From a bacterium (GTDB taxonomy: Bacteria > UBP6 > UBA1177 > JAKLFG01): a stretch of DNA of 50,243 bases. Location of the stretch: NCBI GenBank assembly GCA_022711315.1, contig JAKLFG010000012.1, forward strand, positions 1 to 50,243. Reading direction: 5' to 3'. Both the position numbers and the translations under genes were made by a program. How positions within the stretch are numbered: position 1 is the stretch's first letter; each line of letters begins with the position of its first letter. The notes under the pieces are model-generated. The model searched no databases and was not told the DNA's origin. It was given only the letters and a program-made list of their open reading frames with translations. Positions 25,923-35,476 of this stretch are shown here, piece by piece.

Positions 25923-26972
25923 ATGTCGATCGTGGCCGTTATCATGGCGGGCGGGAGCGGCAAGCGGTTCTGGCCGCTTTCGCGCGAGGACAAGGCGAAA
26001 CAGTCGCTCGCCCTTTTTTCCGAACGGACCCTGCTCGGCGAGACGATAACGCGCCTCTTGCCGCTGACCGATAAGATCCTCGTCGTTTCTTCCGCCAAAC
26101 AGCGTCGCCACATCGAAGCAGATATCGCCGCCTTTCCTGGTGTCCGCGCCATCTTCGAGCCGGTCGGCCGGAACACGGCGCCCTGCATCGCGCTTGCGCT
26201 TCGGGCGATAGGGGAGTTCTGGGGTGGCGACGATCGGGTGGCGGTGCTGCCCGCCGATCACCACATCGCCGACCCCGAAGAGTTCCGCGCAACGATGGCG
26301 CGGTGCCTTGCTGTGCTTGAAAAACACGATGGCATTGGCACCATCGGGATGCGCCCGACCTATCCCGAGACCGGGTATGGCTATATCCACATCGGCGCGT
26401 CGTTGGCTGACGGGGTGTTCGCGGTCGAGCGGTTCGAAGAGAAGCCGAAGCGCGAACGGGCCGAGGAATTCGTTAAAAGTGGCAGGTATCTTTGGAACGG
26501 CGGCATATTCCTGTTCCGTGCCGCGACCATGCGGCGCGAACTCGAGACGCAGGTCCCCGACATCATGGCGGCGGTCGAAGCGCTTCCTGATCCGACCACG
26601 GTCACCAAGGAACAGTACGGCGCCATCCGCTCCATATCGATAGACTACGCGGTTATGGAAAAGACCGCCCTGCCGATCTGTTGCGCTCTCGGTGATTTCG
26701 GCTGGAGCGATGTCGGCGGCTGGGCGAGTTACCGCGATCTGTTGCCGAAGGATGAGCACGGGAACGCGGTTCGCGGCCCGGTGCATCTCATCGACTGCCG
26801 CGACAATCTGGTGGTCAACCTGACCGCCCGGCCGATATTCCTGCTGAAAAAGCAGGGGCAACTCGTGGTGGCGGTGGACGATGCCCTGCTCTGCGCCGAT
26901 CTCGCCGACCATCAGGAGGTGCGGCGGGTGACCGAATATCTCGAAAAGCACGGGCTCGCCGCGCTGTTATGA
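25923..26972 (+). CDS. manC: Mannose-1-phosphate guanylyltransferase
   Basis: A 349-residue nucleotidyltransferase making GDP-mannose from mannose-1-phosphate and GTP. The pyrophosphorylase signature AGGSGKRFWPLSRE is at residues 9-22, followed by EPVGRNTAPC, VLPADHHI, and VERFEEKPK, with the sugar-site GGIFLFRA. FGWSDVGGW is diagnostic of GMP branch enzymes. It lacks the extra C-terminal isomerase domain, as expected for the short form. A GGGGGTG site precedes it. It may share the tRNA-Leu transcript, and it is followed one base later by a GT39 enzyme that could use a mannose-derived lipid donor. Confidence 0.95.
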   Translation: MSIVAVIMAGGSGKRFWPLSREDKAKQSLALFSERTLLGETITRLLPLTDKILVVSSAKQRRHIEADIAAFPGVRAIFEPVGRNTAPCIALALRAIGEFWGGDDRVAVLPADHHIADPEEFRATMARCLAVLEKHDGIGTIGMRPTYPETGYGYIHIGASLADGVFAVERFEEKPKRERAEEFVKSGRYLWNGGIFLFRAATMRRELETQVPDIMAAVEALPDPTTVTKEQYGAIRSISIDYAVMEKTALPICCALGDFGWSDVGGWASYRDLLPKDEHGNAVRGPVHLIDCRDNLVVNLTARPIFLLKKQGQLVVAVDDALLCADLADHQEVRRVTEYLEKHGLAALL

Positions 26973-26973
26973 T

Positions 26974-28428
26974 ATGAGCCCCGCAAGAAAACGGGCGGTC
27001 GCGGTCGCCGCGGTATTTTTCTTTTCGCTCGTTGCTTACGGGGCCATCGCGTGGTGGACCTATCGGTTCCCCATCATCAGTTACGACGAGGCGGCCTATT
27101 CGGCGACGGCACGGCGTCTCGCGACGGAGGGCGGTTGGCTACGGCTCTACGGGAGCGGCGACCTCTTCTTCTTCCCTCCGCTCTTCAACTATCTTTCCGG
27201 TGGCATCATCCTGCTCGGTGTCGAGCGGCTTGCGGCGGTGCGCCTCATCGCGGTCCTTGCGGGCGCCGGGGTGAACGCCCTGTTCTTCGTGCTTATGCGG
27301 CGGCATGTCGGCGACCGCGCGGCGTGGATCGCGGTCCTCTGGGCCTTTTTCATGCCCATCAAGGCATCCTACTCGGCGGTGGGGCAGGTGGAGCTGCCGA
27401 TGCTGTGCGCGGTGCTCGCCGCCTGCTATGTCGCCTTTTCCGATGCCGAGGAACGATGGCGCGCCGCCGGCACCGCCATTCTCCTTGCGGCGGGCGTCTG
27501 GATAAAGGAGACCGCGATCGGGTTCATCCCGCTGTTCCTTGTCGTGTGGTCCCTGCGGGGCGAACGGCGGCTGGCCCTTCGCGCGGGGCTTTTGTTCTTC
27601 CTCCTGCTTTCCCCGCTCTTCGCGCAGAGTTTCTTCCCGCATGAGTATGACCTTTTCTACGAGGTGACCACCCCCTTCATCCGTTTTTCCGGTTTTCAGC
27701 CCGACATGATGCTCATGAATCTTCTTCGCCAGTTCGCCATCGATCCCGCCCGCCTTTTCGGTTTCGGTTGGGCGATCGCCGCGGCCTTTGCCGTCCTGAC
27801 GGTATATTCGTTCGCGGGTCTGACAAAAAAAAGCGTTTCAGATGATCCATTCCTTACTTTCTCGGTCCTCGGGGTGATCCTGTGGGGCGCCTTTTTCCTC
27901 TATTTCCCGCGTAAGTTCGATTACTATCTCATCCCGCTGTCGATGCTCCTGCTGGTCCCCATCGCCTGCTTTCTCGCGAAACGGGCGATCCTCGCAAAGG
28001 TGGCTACCGGCGCGATGATGGCGCTCTCGCTCTGGGCGCTCTGGGGCTTCGTTTCCTTCCGTGACGAGACCGCCGCGCTGCGGGACATCCTTGCCCGGGC
28101 CGCCGACGAAACGCCGGGGGCGCGCGTCGCCATGACCCTACCGCGATCGGGGGAATATATCGTGGAGCGGGACGGGATGCCACTCACCATCGTCGAGTTG
28201 CAACGGTATTCCTGCATGGGGACGGCGCAGGGCTGTTTCCGCGGGAGCGACTATTTCGTCGAACATGTCGACTGGCTCAAGATACTTTTCTGCAGCGCGT
28301 GGCCGCTCACCGACGAGCGGTGCGAGGAAGAAACCTTTCTGCGCGTCCTCGGGGCGCTGGATCTGGTCGATGAGCGACGCGGCCTTCGTCTTTACCGGAT
28401 AGGGCCGCGCGCCTACGAGTTCCGTTAA
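26974..28428 (+). CDS. GT39-family membrane glycosyltransferase
   Basis: A 484-residue polytopic protein with about 11 predicted TM segments. The first periplasmic loop has ISYDEAAYSATARRLA, with Asp-Glu as the likely catalytic pair of PMT/ArnT-type enzymes. FFFPPLFNYLSGG follows in the second conserved position. A ~100-residue soluble C-terminal part contains three cysteines (SCMGTAQGC, FCSAW and CEEE region). It starts one base after manC. Transfer of mannose from polyprenyl phosphate is suggested by this neighbour only. It is not closely similar by eye to the other GT39 protein in the window. Confidence 0.82.
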   Translation: MSPARKRAVAVAAVFFFSLVAYGAIAWWTYRFPIISYDEAAYSATARRLATEGGWLRLYGSGDLFFFPPLFNYLSGGIILLGVERLAAVRLIAVLAGAGVNALFFVLMRRHVGDRAAWIAVLWAFFMPIKASYSAVGQVELPMLCAVLAACYVAFSDAEERWRAAGTAILLAAGVWIKETAIGFIPLFLVVWSLRGERRLALRAGLLFFLLLSPLFAQSFFPHEYDLFYEVTTPFIRFSGFQPDMMLMNLLRQFAIDPARLFGFGWAIAAAFAVLTVYSFAGLTKKSVSDDPFLTFSVLGVILWGAFFLYFPRKFDYYLIPLSMLLLVPIACFLAKRAILAKVATGAMMALSLWALWGFVSFRDETAALRDILARAADETPGARVAMTLPRSGEYIVERDGMPLTIVELQRYSCMGTAQGCFRGSDYFVEHVDWLKILFCSAWPLTDERCEEETFLRVLGALDLVDERRGLRLYRIGPRAYEFR

Positions 28429-28451
28429 CAACCACCGGAGGTGCTACCGAT

Positions 28452-30815
28452 ATGCGCCGTGAACTGACAGCATTTTTTATCTTCTCGATGGCGATACTCG
28501 CAGTGGAACTTTCCTTCACCAAGGTGTTCTCGGTCATCCTCTGGTATCATTTCGGTTTTCTCATCATCAGCACCGCGATGCTCGGCTTCGCGGTCGCGGG
28601 TGTTTATCTTGCCGTTCGTGGTGATGAACTCCGCGCTGCCCCTGCATCGCTCATGACCCTCGCGGGGGGCGCGACCTGGTGCGCCTACGCGCTCATGACC
28701 CGCGTCGCGGCGGTGAGCGAGGCGTTATTCCCGTCACGCATGCTGAGCAGTGTCAAGATAGTGGAGATGGCGGTCATCGTCATACTGCTGTTCCTGCCGT
28801 TTTTCTTCCTCGGGCTTACGGTCGCCCGCGTTATCGCGGTGCGGCGGCGCGACGCCGGTCTTTATTATGGCGCAAATCTGGCCGGTTCGGCCGCCGGCGC
28901 GCTACTTTTCCTGTTCCTTTTCGACCATTTCCCGGGGGATATCGCGGTGCCGCTGACCGTGTTGCTGATGTTTGCCGCCGGACTCGTTATCGCCGACCGC
29001 CCGCGAGAACGCGCCATGGCCGTCGTGAGCGCCGCCCTGACGCTTCCGTTCCTTTTCATCCCGGGAGCATTCCCGCTCGACCCGCCACGCGACAAGATGC
29101 TCGGGTTCGTGAAGGATCCGGTCGCCGCCGTTTCTTATACCGGGTGGAGTTCTCTTTCCAAGGTCGATTTCGTACGGGACCCCGATGAGCATCTCGCCCC
29201 CGGCTGTGGTCTCTGGGGCATATCGGAACGATTCATGGCCGAGGGGCGTCCGTGGCCCGCGCGGACAGGTATCGTCATCGATTCGTGGGCGTACACCTCG
29301 ATGGTGCATTATCCGCAGGACCTCTCCTTTTACGACTACATGCCGACCACCTTCGCCTTTGCGCTCCGACCCTACGATTCGTCGTTGCATATCGGCGCGG
29401 GCGGCGGCATCGACCTGCTCGCGGCCCGCCACTACGGGGTGCGGTCGGTGCAGGGGGTCGAGATAAACCCGGTCATCGTGCGCACGGTCGCGGAGAAGTT
29501 CGGCGACCGGTCGGGCGGTATCTACGGCGGCGGCATGCCCGGGGTGGAGGTGTTCGTCGACGAGGGCCGTCACTTCGTCGAACGGGCGGACCGTTCATGG
29601 GATCTCATCCAACTTTCGGGAGTGGACACCTATTCCTCGACGCAGGCGGGTGCCTTCGCTCTCTCGGAGAACAATCTCTACACCGTCGAGGCGTTCCTCT
29701 CCTACTACCGGAAATTGAATGAGGGGGGGATGCTCACGATGACCCGCTGGTTCGCGCCGGACGAGGAACTGAACCTTCGCTACGAACTGCGCCTGCTCAA
29801 TATCGCGCGCGAGGCGTTGCTCCGGCTCGGTGTCGGCGTGGAGGGGAATATCTTCTATTTCGTGTCGCAGAACTACACCTTACTCACCATAAAAAAGGGG
29901 AAGTTCTCGGAAGACGAGGTCGCGCGCGGTGCGGCGTTCATAGAGAAGAACCGCTTCATCCCGATCATCGTGCCGGGCCGGTCGTTCGGATGGAGCCGAA
30001 AGTTCGAGGATTTCCTGTATGCCCCGCCCGATGCTTTCGACCGTATGGTCGCCGAGTACCCCTACAATGTCGAGCCGCCTACCGACGATAAGCCGTTCTA
30101 TTTCGAGATACGCCGGTTCTCGACGCTCCTTTCGGGCATGCTCAATCCGGTAGCGCCCTTCAACGAACTTTCGGGGCAGACCATCCTGCTCGCGGTGCTT
30201 GCCGAACTCGCGCTACTCGGCATCCTGCTTATACTCCTGCCGTTGCGTTGGCTCGCCCGGCGCGGCGCGATAAGCCCCGCACCTTCCGATATCGCCTATT
30301 TCTCGTTCATCGGTCTCGCCTTCATGCTGATAGAGATCGCGCTCTCGCAGAAACTGGTGCTCTATCTGGGGCATCCGGTCTACGCGCTCTCGGTGGTCAT
30401 CTTCTCGATGCTTCTTTTTTCCGGTATCGGCAGCGTCGTGTGTCAGCGTCTTTCGGCTGTGCGACGACGATCGGTGTTGCTGTTTCTTCCGGTGGTGATC
30501 GCGATCGTGCTTTTTTCGCTTCCCTTCGTCACGGAGGCGACCCTTCGCAGCGGCTTTCCGGTGCGTTTTTTTATAGCGGTGCTGGCGGGGGGACTCCCCG
30601 CCTTCTTCATGGGCTTCCCGTTCCCCGCCGGGATATTGCGGTCCGGGGAGCGCGAAGTGCCGGTGTTCTGGGGCGTGAACGGATTCTTCTCGGTCGTCGC
30701 TTCGGTGGTCGCGGTACAGGTAAGCATCAACCTCGGATTCACTGCGGTGTTCGTGTTGGCTCTGCTGGCGTATCTGGCGGCATCGGCGCTCTATCTGCGC
30801 CGGCGCGAGGGGTGA
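28452..30815 (+). CDS. Polytopic membrane protein with spermidine synthase-like domain
   Basis: A 787-residue fusion. About six TM segments (1-205) are followed by a soluble methyltransferase-fold domain. That domain contains LHIGAGGGIDLLAA (SAM-type glycine loop GAGGG at 315-319) and GVEINP (acidic ribose-binding Glu337). About seven more TM segments follow from residue 580 on. This layout is known in many bacteria as spermidine synthase-like membrane proteins of unknown function. Polyamine synthesis is unproven, and the DTYSSTQ stretch replaces the usual catalytic Asp context of SpeE. A GGAGG site precedes the ATG. It lies 23 bases after the GT39 gene. Confidence 0.8.
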   Translation: MRRELTAFFIFSMAILAVELSFTKVFSVILWYHFGFLIISTAMLGFAVAGVYLAVRGDELRAAPASLMTLAGGATWCAYALMTRVAAVSEALFPSRMLSSVKIVEMAVIVILLFLPFFFLGLTVARVIAVRRRDAGLYYGANLAGSAAGALLFLFLFDHFPGDIAVPLTVLLMFAAGLVIADRPRERAMAVVSAALTLPFLFIPGAFPLDPPRDKMLGFVKDPVAAVSYTGWSSLSKVDFVRDPDEHLAPGCGLWGISERFMAEGRPWPARTGIVIDSWAYTSMVHYPQDLSFYDYMPTTFAFALRPYDSSLHIGAGGGIDLLAARHYGVRSVQGVEINPVIVRTVAEKFGDRSGGIYGGGMPGVEVFVDEGRHFVERADRSWDLIQLSGVDTYSSTQAGAFALSENNLYTVEAFLSYYRKLNEGGMLTMTRWFAPDEELNLRYELRLLNIAREALLRLGVGVEGNIFYFVSQNYTLLTIKKGKFSEDEVARGAAFIEKNRFIPIIVPGRSFGWSRKFEDFLYAPPDAFDRMVAEYPYNVEPPTDDKPFYFEIRRFSTLLSGMLNPVAPFNELSGQTILLAVLAELALLGILLILLPLRWLARRGAISPAPSDIAYFSFIGLAFMLIEIALSQKLVLYLGHPVYALSVVIFSMLLFSGIGSVVCQRLSAVRRRSVLLFLPVVIAIVLFSLPFVTEATLRSGFPVRFFIAVLAGGLPAFFMGFPFPAGILRSGEREVPVFWGVNGFFSVVASVVAVQVSINLGFTAVFVLALLAYLAASALYLRRREG

Positions 30816-30818
30816 TCG

Positions 30819-33800
30819 CTAGTATTCCTCTTCGTCTTCCTGTATCTTTTTCAGCAGTTTCCGCGCCTTGATATGATATTTGTCGTTGGCGGGCACCGTC
30901 TTCATGACCTTGCGGAGTATCCGCTTCGCCTCTTTTTTATCGGCTTCGGCGAGCGATACCGCTTCCATATAGAGTTTCTTCGCCTCTTCGGTCTTTCCCT
31001 CCGCGTCCTCGCCGAACTCGTCGTCGCCGACGCTTTCCTCTTCGGCCTCTTCTTTCTTTATTTTGGAGAGTTTTTTCGTGCCGATGTTCTTCTCGCTGTA
31101 GTATATCTCATCCTCTATCATCGCCCGTTCGGGATCCCCGGCTCTCAGGAATTTTATATAGCGTTTGAAATATGAGCGGGCCGTGGTGTGGCGTCCCCGT
31201 TCCTTGAAGATGTATCCCAGTTGTTTCAGCGGTTCGTGGTCGTCGGGGAACACCTTGAGCGATTGGCGGTAATACTCGGCCGCCTGATCGAGTTTGCCCT
31301 TGTCGTAGTAGATGCGACCGAGGAAACGAAGCGCCGTCTTGTTGCCTGCCTTGAGCGCTTTGGTGAAATATTTCAGCGCCTCGTCGGTCTTCTCGAGATT
31401 GAGGTAGCACTCGGCGATCTCGAGGAGCGCCTCCTTTTCGAGTTCGGGGTTGTTCCGTATCTTCCGGAAGTTCCGGAGCGCCTCGGGGTAGTTGTCGAGG
31501 TTCTTGAGGAGTATCCCCTTGAGGAGGTAGACCTGTTGGCTCGTCGCGTCTATGCGCGCCGCCTCTTCCAGTTTCTCGACCGCCGTCTTGAAGTCTCCTT
31601 TTTTGAGGAGTATCTTGGAGAACAGGACATAACTCTCGAAACTGTTTATGTCGAGCAGAAGCGCCGTTTCGATGACCGATATCGCCGGGTTCATCTCTTC
31701 CCGGTGGAAGAGGATGTCGGCTTTTTTATAGAAGAAGTAGGCGTTCTTCGCGTCTATCGCGATGGCCCGTTCGATGAGTTTGATCGCATTGTCGAGATCG
31801 CCGGTCTGCATGAGCGCTTCGGCGCGCAGTTGGAACGCCTGCGCGTGGACCTTTTGATTGCCCTCGACCGGTTCAAGGAGGGGGAGCATGTCGCGGTATT
31901 TCTTCTCCTTTTCAAGGGACCTGGCGAGCGCCACGCGATATTCGGGATCGTCGGGCGATATATTGACCGCCTTCGCGAAATATTCCGATGCCTGGGGAAA
32001 ATTCTGGCGGTCGTACAGGAAGCGCCCGTAGAACAGGAACACGCGGGGATCCTCGGAACGATTGAGGTCCAACGACTTGCGGAACGACTCTTCGGCCTTT
32101 TTATAGTTGCCGTCCCGGTGGTTCAGTATACCTTGTATGAGATAGTAACTGTGCGATTCACGGTTGAGTTCCCCGATGCTCGCAAGCAGTTTGCGTATCT
32201 CGTCATACATGTTCATCTCAAGGTAAAGAAATACGCGGCCGAGATAAGCGTCGACGAGCGACGGGTCGGTGGTGATGGCCCGCTCGTAGAGTTGCATGGC
32301 CTTTTCCCGTTCCCCCTGCTGGTGGAAGAGGTTGGCGAGCCGGAGCAACTGGTTCGCGTCGTTGAGGTTCGTGATGTCTATCTTGGCGATCTCGAGGAAC
32401 GCGTCGTTGTATCTCTTCAGTCGGACGAAGACCTCGGCCTTGCCGATGATGGCGGGGACATACCGGTTGTCCACGGCGAGCGCTTTTTCGTAATATTCGA
32501 GCGCGGCGGACGACTGTTTGGTCTCCTGATAGATCTTGGCGAGATCGGTAAGGTATCTGATGTTCTCCTTGTCGAGCGCGACGACCCGCAGATAACTCTC
32601 TATCGCCTCGGCGGTCGCGCCGTTCCGGTAATGCATGTCGCCCAGCAGGGCGTAGTAGACCGCTTTTTCGGTCTCGTCGGCCTGTGACAGGACATTGGCG
32701 TCGATGGAGGCGAGGAATGCTATCGCGTCGCCGATGTTCTTTTTCTCGTAGGCGAGCGCCTCCGCCTTCTTCAGATAGGCTTTGATATAGTAGGGGCTCG
32801 CCGATATGATGCGGTTAAGGAACGCGACGGCGCCGTCCACATCGCCCTGCATCATCTTGAGTTCCGCGATGGCGAAAGCCAGTTTGTTGCTTTTCGTCTG
32901 TGAGGCGATATAGCCGGAACTGAAGAGCGATTCGGCATTCTGGAGGTCCTTGCGCGCCTTCGCGATGAGCCCGAGCAGGAAGAAAAGTTCCGGGTCGTTC
33001 TTGTCGGGGATCGACTCTATCAGTTCGGTCGCCCGCGCATGGTCCTGCTGCGCCGTGAGAACGAAGGCGAGCGCCTTGGCGAGGTCGGGATCCTGCGGGT
33101 GCTGGCGGCGTAGCGCCTCGATGCGCTCGGCGACCGATTCGAACGGCTCGGTCCTCTTGTCGTATGAGAACAGGAGATTCGCCTTCACCTGCGCGTCCAG
33201 TGAAACGGCCGCGAGGGACGGGTTCTCGGCGCGCAGGTACTGTTTGAGGATGCCGAGGCTTTTCAGGTACCCCTGCCGGGTGTCCTGTTCCAGCGATCCG
33301 CGCACATCGGAGATCGTGCCGGCCGACTCGGTGATGGTCTCGCTGATCCTTTCCAGTATATCCGCCTTCGGTCTGCGGTTCTTGTACCACCACGCCGCAG
33401 AGATCGCGGCGGCCGAAACGACGACCAGCACGAGCATCAGTTTGAGCAGGAGCACCATGAGACCGCGTTTCTTCTTTTTCTTTTTCTTTGATGGCCGGAC
33501 ATCCTCGGTGCCGGGCGAGGTGCCGTCGAGCAGGCTCGGACCACCCGTGTCGGGGATGACGGTATGCTCGATGTCGCGCCGTTGCATGGTCTCGTCGTCG
33601 AAGGTGGCGATGGAATCGTTGAACAGGTGGACCGGCGCGCTGCTTGGCGCGGCCTGCCGGGAGGCGACGCTTTCGACGAGCGAGAGTTTCGCTTTCCGGC
33701 CGTCCTCGTCGAAATTGATGAGTCCCGGTTCGTTGGTCTTGAGCGAGGCGGTGATGGTCTGTCCTCCACCGCCGGCGCCGCCGCTGTCGCGGATAGGTTC

Positions 33801-34805
33801 CCAGCGGACACCGTCATAACTCACGAAATCATTCTTGTTTATCTCCTTGCGCAGTAGCATGCCGGAAAGTTGCTCCGCGGGGAAGGGGCCGATCGTTTCG
33901 TTGGTCTGTCGGCGGCGGATGTATATCTTCTTTTCGGTCGGTTCGGCGGCGGCGCCCACCGGAAGGTCGCCGGTGTCGGTGGCGTCGCCGAAGGAACTTT
34001 TATCCAAAAGCCGCTGTTCGATGTTCTCGGAGGAGAAATCGCTGAAAAGGTCGCCCAGCGCGTCCTTTTTCTCGGCGCTCAGGCCTTCGGGAGCCCGCGC
34101 CAGTTTCTCCGCCCCCTTTTTTTCGATGCGTTCGCGAGGCGCGGTGGTCGCTTTTTTCTCCTCCGAGGGAAGAGGCAGGTCGAGCATATTGAAGTTCTGG
34201 GTCTTCTCCTCATCGGAAGGGGTGTCGCCGCCCATGTCGTCGAACAGGCTGTCGAGCAGGTCCTTTTCGACGGGCGCCGCGGTCTTCTGGCCCTCGCCGC
34301 CGCCCGCTGCGGGTGCCGAAGCGGGGTGCCCGGGTGTCGCCGCGACATAATCTTCGTTGCGTTCTATGAAGGGATCGGTGGCCGGCGGCTCATCAACAGA
34401 GGGGATGACCGCCCCTTCGGTCCGCTTGACCGGTCGCTCCTCCCGTTTTTCTGTCGTCATCGACGCGGGTTCTTCCTCGCCGGGAAGCAGGGACGAGTAT
34501 TTATCGTGAAGCGCATCAAGATCGAACTGTCCCTTCGGCGTGTCGGCGGGCGCCTTAGGTGCGTCGGCGGGCGCTTTCGGTCCGTCGGCGGGTTTGTCGA
34601 GGATATCGTTGAAGATGTCGTCCAGCGACTCTTCGGATGCGGTGGGGATGACGCTTGAAGGAGGGGGCGATCCGGCGGTCGCGGCCGACCTCTGCGCCCG
34701 GAACTCGGCCCCGCAGACCGAGCATTTGACCAGGAGCCCTTTGGGGCCTATCTTCTGGTCGTCGATGGTGTACTGCCGACTGCACGAGGGGCATGCGATC
34801 TTCAT
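30819..34805 (-). CDS. Zinc ribbon-GYF-TM-TPR membrane protein (GltJ/AgmX-like N terminus)
   Basis: A 1328-residue protein. Residues 1-35 form an MJ0042-type zinc ribbon with two CxxC pairs (CPSC, CSVC). About 40-290 is acidic and disordered. A GYF_2-like domain lies at about 293-340 (IYIRRRQTNETIGPFPAEQL through DGVRWEPI). A run of eight lysines (440-446) directly precedes one TM (447-472). At least 15 TPR-like units fill 550-1270, ending in an acidic Lys/Glu tail. The Zn-GYF half should face the cytoplasm and the TPRs the periplasm. Zn-GYF-TM order recalls myxobacterial gliding protein GltJ/AgmX, but TonB is replaced by TPRs. It is coupled to the cNMP-binding gene upstream. Confidence 0.82.
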   Translation of the reverse strand: MKIACPSCSRQYTIDDQKIGPKGLLVKCSVCGAEFRAQRSAATAGSPPPSSVIPTASEESLDDIFNDILDKPADGPKAPADAPKAPADTPKGQFDLDALHDKYSSLLPGEEEPASMTTEKREERPVKRTEGAVIPSVDEPPATDPFIERNEDYVAATPGHPASAPAAGGGEGQKTAAPVEKDLLDSLFDDMGGDTPSDEEKTQNFNMLDLPLPSEEKKATTAPRERIEKKGAEKLARAPEGLSAEKKDALGDLFSDFSSENIEQRLLDKSSFGDATDTGDLPVGAAAEPTEKKIYIRRRQTNETIGPFPAEQLSGMLLRKEINKNDFVSYDGVRWEPIRDSGGAGGGGQTITASLKTNEPGLINFDEDGRKAKLSLVESVASRQAAPSSAPVHLFNDSIATFDDETMQRRDIEHTVIPDTGGPSLLDGTSPGTEDVRPSKKKKKKKRGLMVLLLKLMLVLVVVSAAAISAAWWYKNRRPKADILERISETITESAGTISDVRGSLEQDTRQGYLKSLGILKQYLRAENPSLAAVSLDAQVKANLLFSYDKRTEPFESVAERIEALRRQHPQDPDLAKALAFVLTAQQDHARATELIESIPDKNDPELFFLLGLIAKARKDLQNAESLFSSGYIASQTKSNKLAFAIAELKMMQGDVDGAVAFLNRIISASPYYIKAYLKKAEALAYEKKNIGDAIAFLASIDANVLSQADETEKAVYYALLGDMHYRNGATAEAIESYLRVVALDKENIRYLTDLAKIYQETKQSSAALEYYEKALAVDNRYVPAIIGKAEVFVRLKRYNDAFLEIAKIDITNLNDANQLLRLANLFHQQGEREKAMQLYERAITTDPSLVDAYLGRVFLYLEMNMYDEIRKLLASIGELNRESHSYYLIQGILNHRDGNYKKAEESFRKSLDLNRSEDPRVFLFYGRFLYDRQNFPQASEYFAKAVNISPDDPEYRVALARSLEKEKKYRDMLPLLEPVEGNQKVHAQAFQLRAEALMQTGDLDNAIKLIERAIAIDAKNAYFFYKKADILFHREEMNPAISVIETALLLDINSFESYVLFSKILLKKGDFKTAVEKLEEAARIDATSQQVYLLKGILLKNLDNYPEALRNFRKIRNNPELEKEALLEIAECYLNLEKTDEALKYFTKALKAGNKTALRFLGRIYYDKGKLDQAAEYYRQSLKVFPDDHEPLKQLGYIFKERGRHTTARSYFKRYIKFLRAGDPERAMIEDEIYYSEKNIGTKKLSKIKKEEAEEESVGDDEFGEDAEGKTEEAKKLYMEAVSLAEADKKEAKRILRKVMKTVPANDKYHIKARKLLKKIQEDEEEY

Positions 34806-35476
34806 GGCGTCTGTCCTTCCTGTCGAGGGTCTATTCTGCTTAGTAGGTTGAAATGTCCTCTGCCGTAGCGTTGGGTCTCCGTGGAAAAGGGGTGCCGGTT
34901 ACTCTGCCCGGCGGAAAGCGCGCGGCGCAGGTATTCGGAGCCCTTGGCCCGGATGGTGTCGTCCTCGGCGAGCCTGACGGTGTCGAGCGTGGTCGCCTCC
35001 TTGAGCAGGCCCCGGATGCTTTCAACGGTCCCGTCAAGGGATGAGGCGAGATGGTCGAGGGTTACGGTGAGCGGGAAAAAGTCGTCGGGTCCCCCCTGCT
35101 GCTGTGCGTAGGGCAGGAGTGTCTTGAGGAGCCGGAGGTACAGCGGGTTATCGGGCGCGAGCGGTCCGGTCGGCTCGTAGAGGCGCGCCGCGGTCCGTCG
35201 TATCGCGGTCAGCGCCGCGGCCGGGTCACCGGCAAGAAAGGCCGACGCTTCGACCTCGTTCATCATCATGATGACCGTTTCCTCCGCGGCGTACGCGGTG
35301 TAGGGGGCCGGTTTTTTGAGCAGCACGCCCTCGTCCCCGAAGAAGTCCCCGTCCGAAAGGTGCCACGAGCGGCCCGGTATCTCGCACGAGACCTTGCCCG
35401 AAACGATACGCATGAGAAAAGGGGCTATCTCATGTCGCCGTACGATGACGCTGCCCGAGGAGAATATCTTTTCCAT
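34802..35476 (-). CDS. Crp/Fnr-like cyclic nucleotide-binding regulator
   Basis: A 224-residue protein with an N-terminal cNMP-binding beta-roll (about 1-90). This contains FLMRIVSGKVS and LSDGDFFGDEGVLLKKPAPYTAYAAEE, the latter at the phosphate-binding cassette position. A helix links to a C-terminal winged-helix resembling Crp HTH (PLTVTLDHLASSLDGTVESIRGLLKEATTL, about 135-165). The phosphate-binding Arg of true cAMP receptors is not obvious, so the ligand may differ or be absent. The start shares one base with the coaBC stop (TGATG), and the stop overlaps the TPR gene by four. It could control its own operon. Confidence 0.78.
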   Translation of the reverse strand: MEKIFSSGSVIVRRHEIAPFLMRIVSGKVSCEIPGRSWHLSDGDFFGDEGVLLKKPAPYTAYAAEETVIMMMNEVEASAFLAGDPAAALTAIRRTAARLYEPTGPLAPDNPLYLRLLKTLLPYAQQQGGPDDFFPLTVTLDHLASSLDGTVESIRGLLKEATTLDTVRLAEDDTIRAKGSEYLRRALSAGQSNRHPFSTETQRYGRGHFNLLSRIDPRQEGQTP

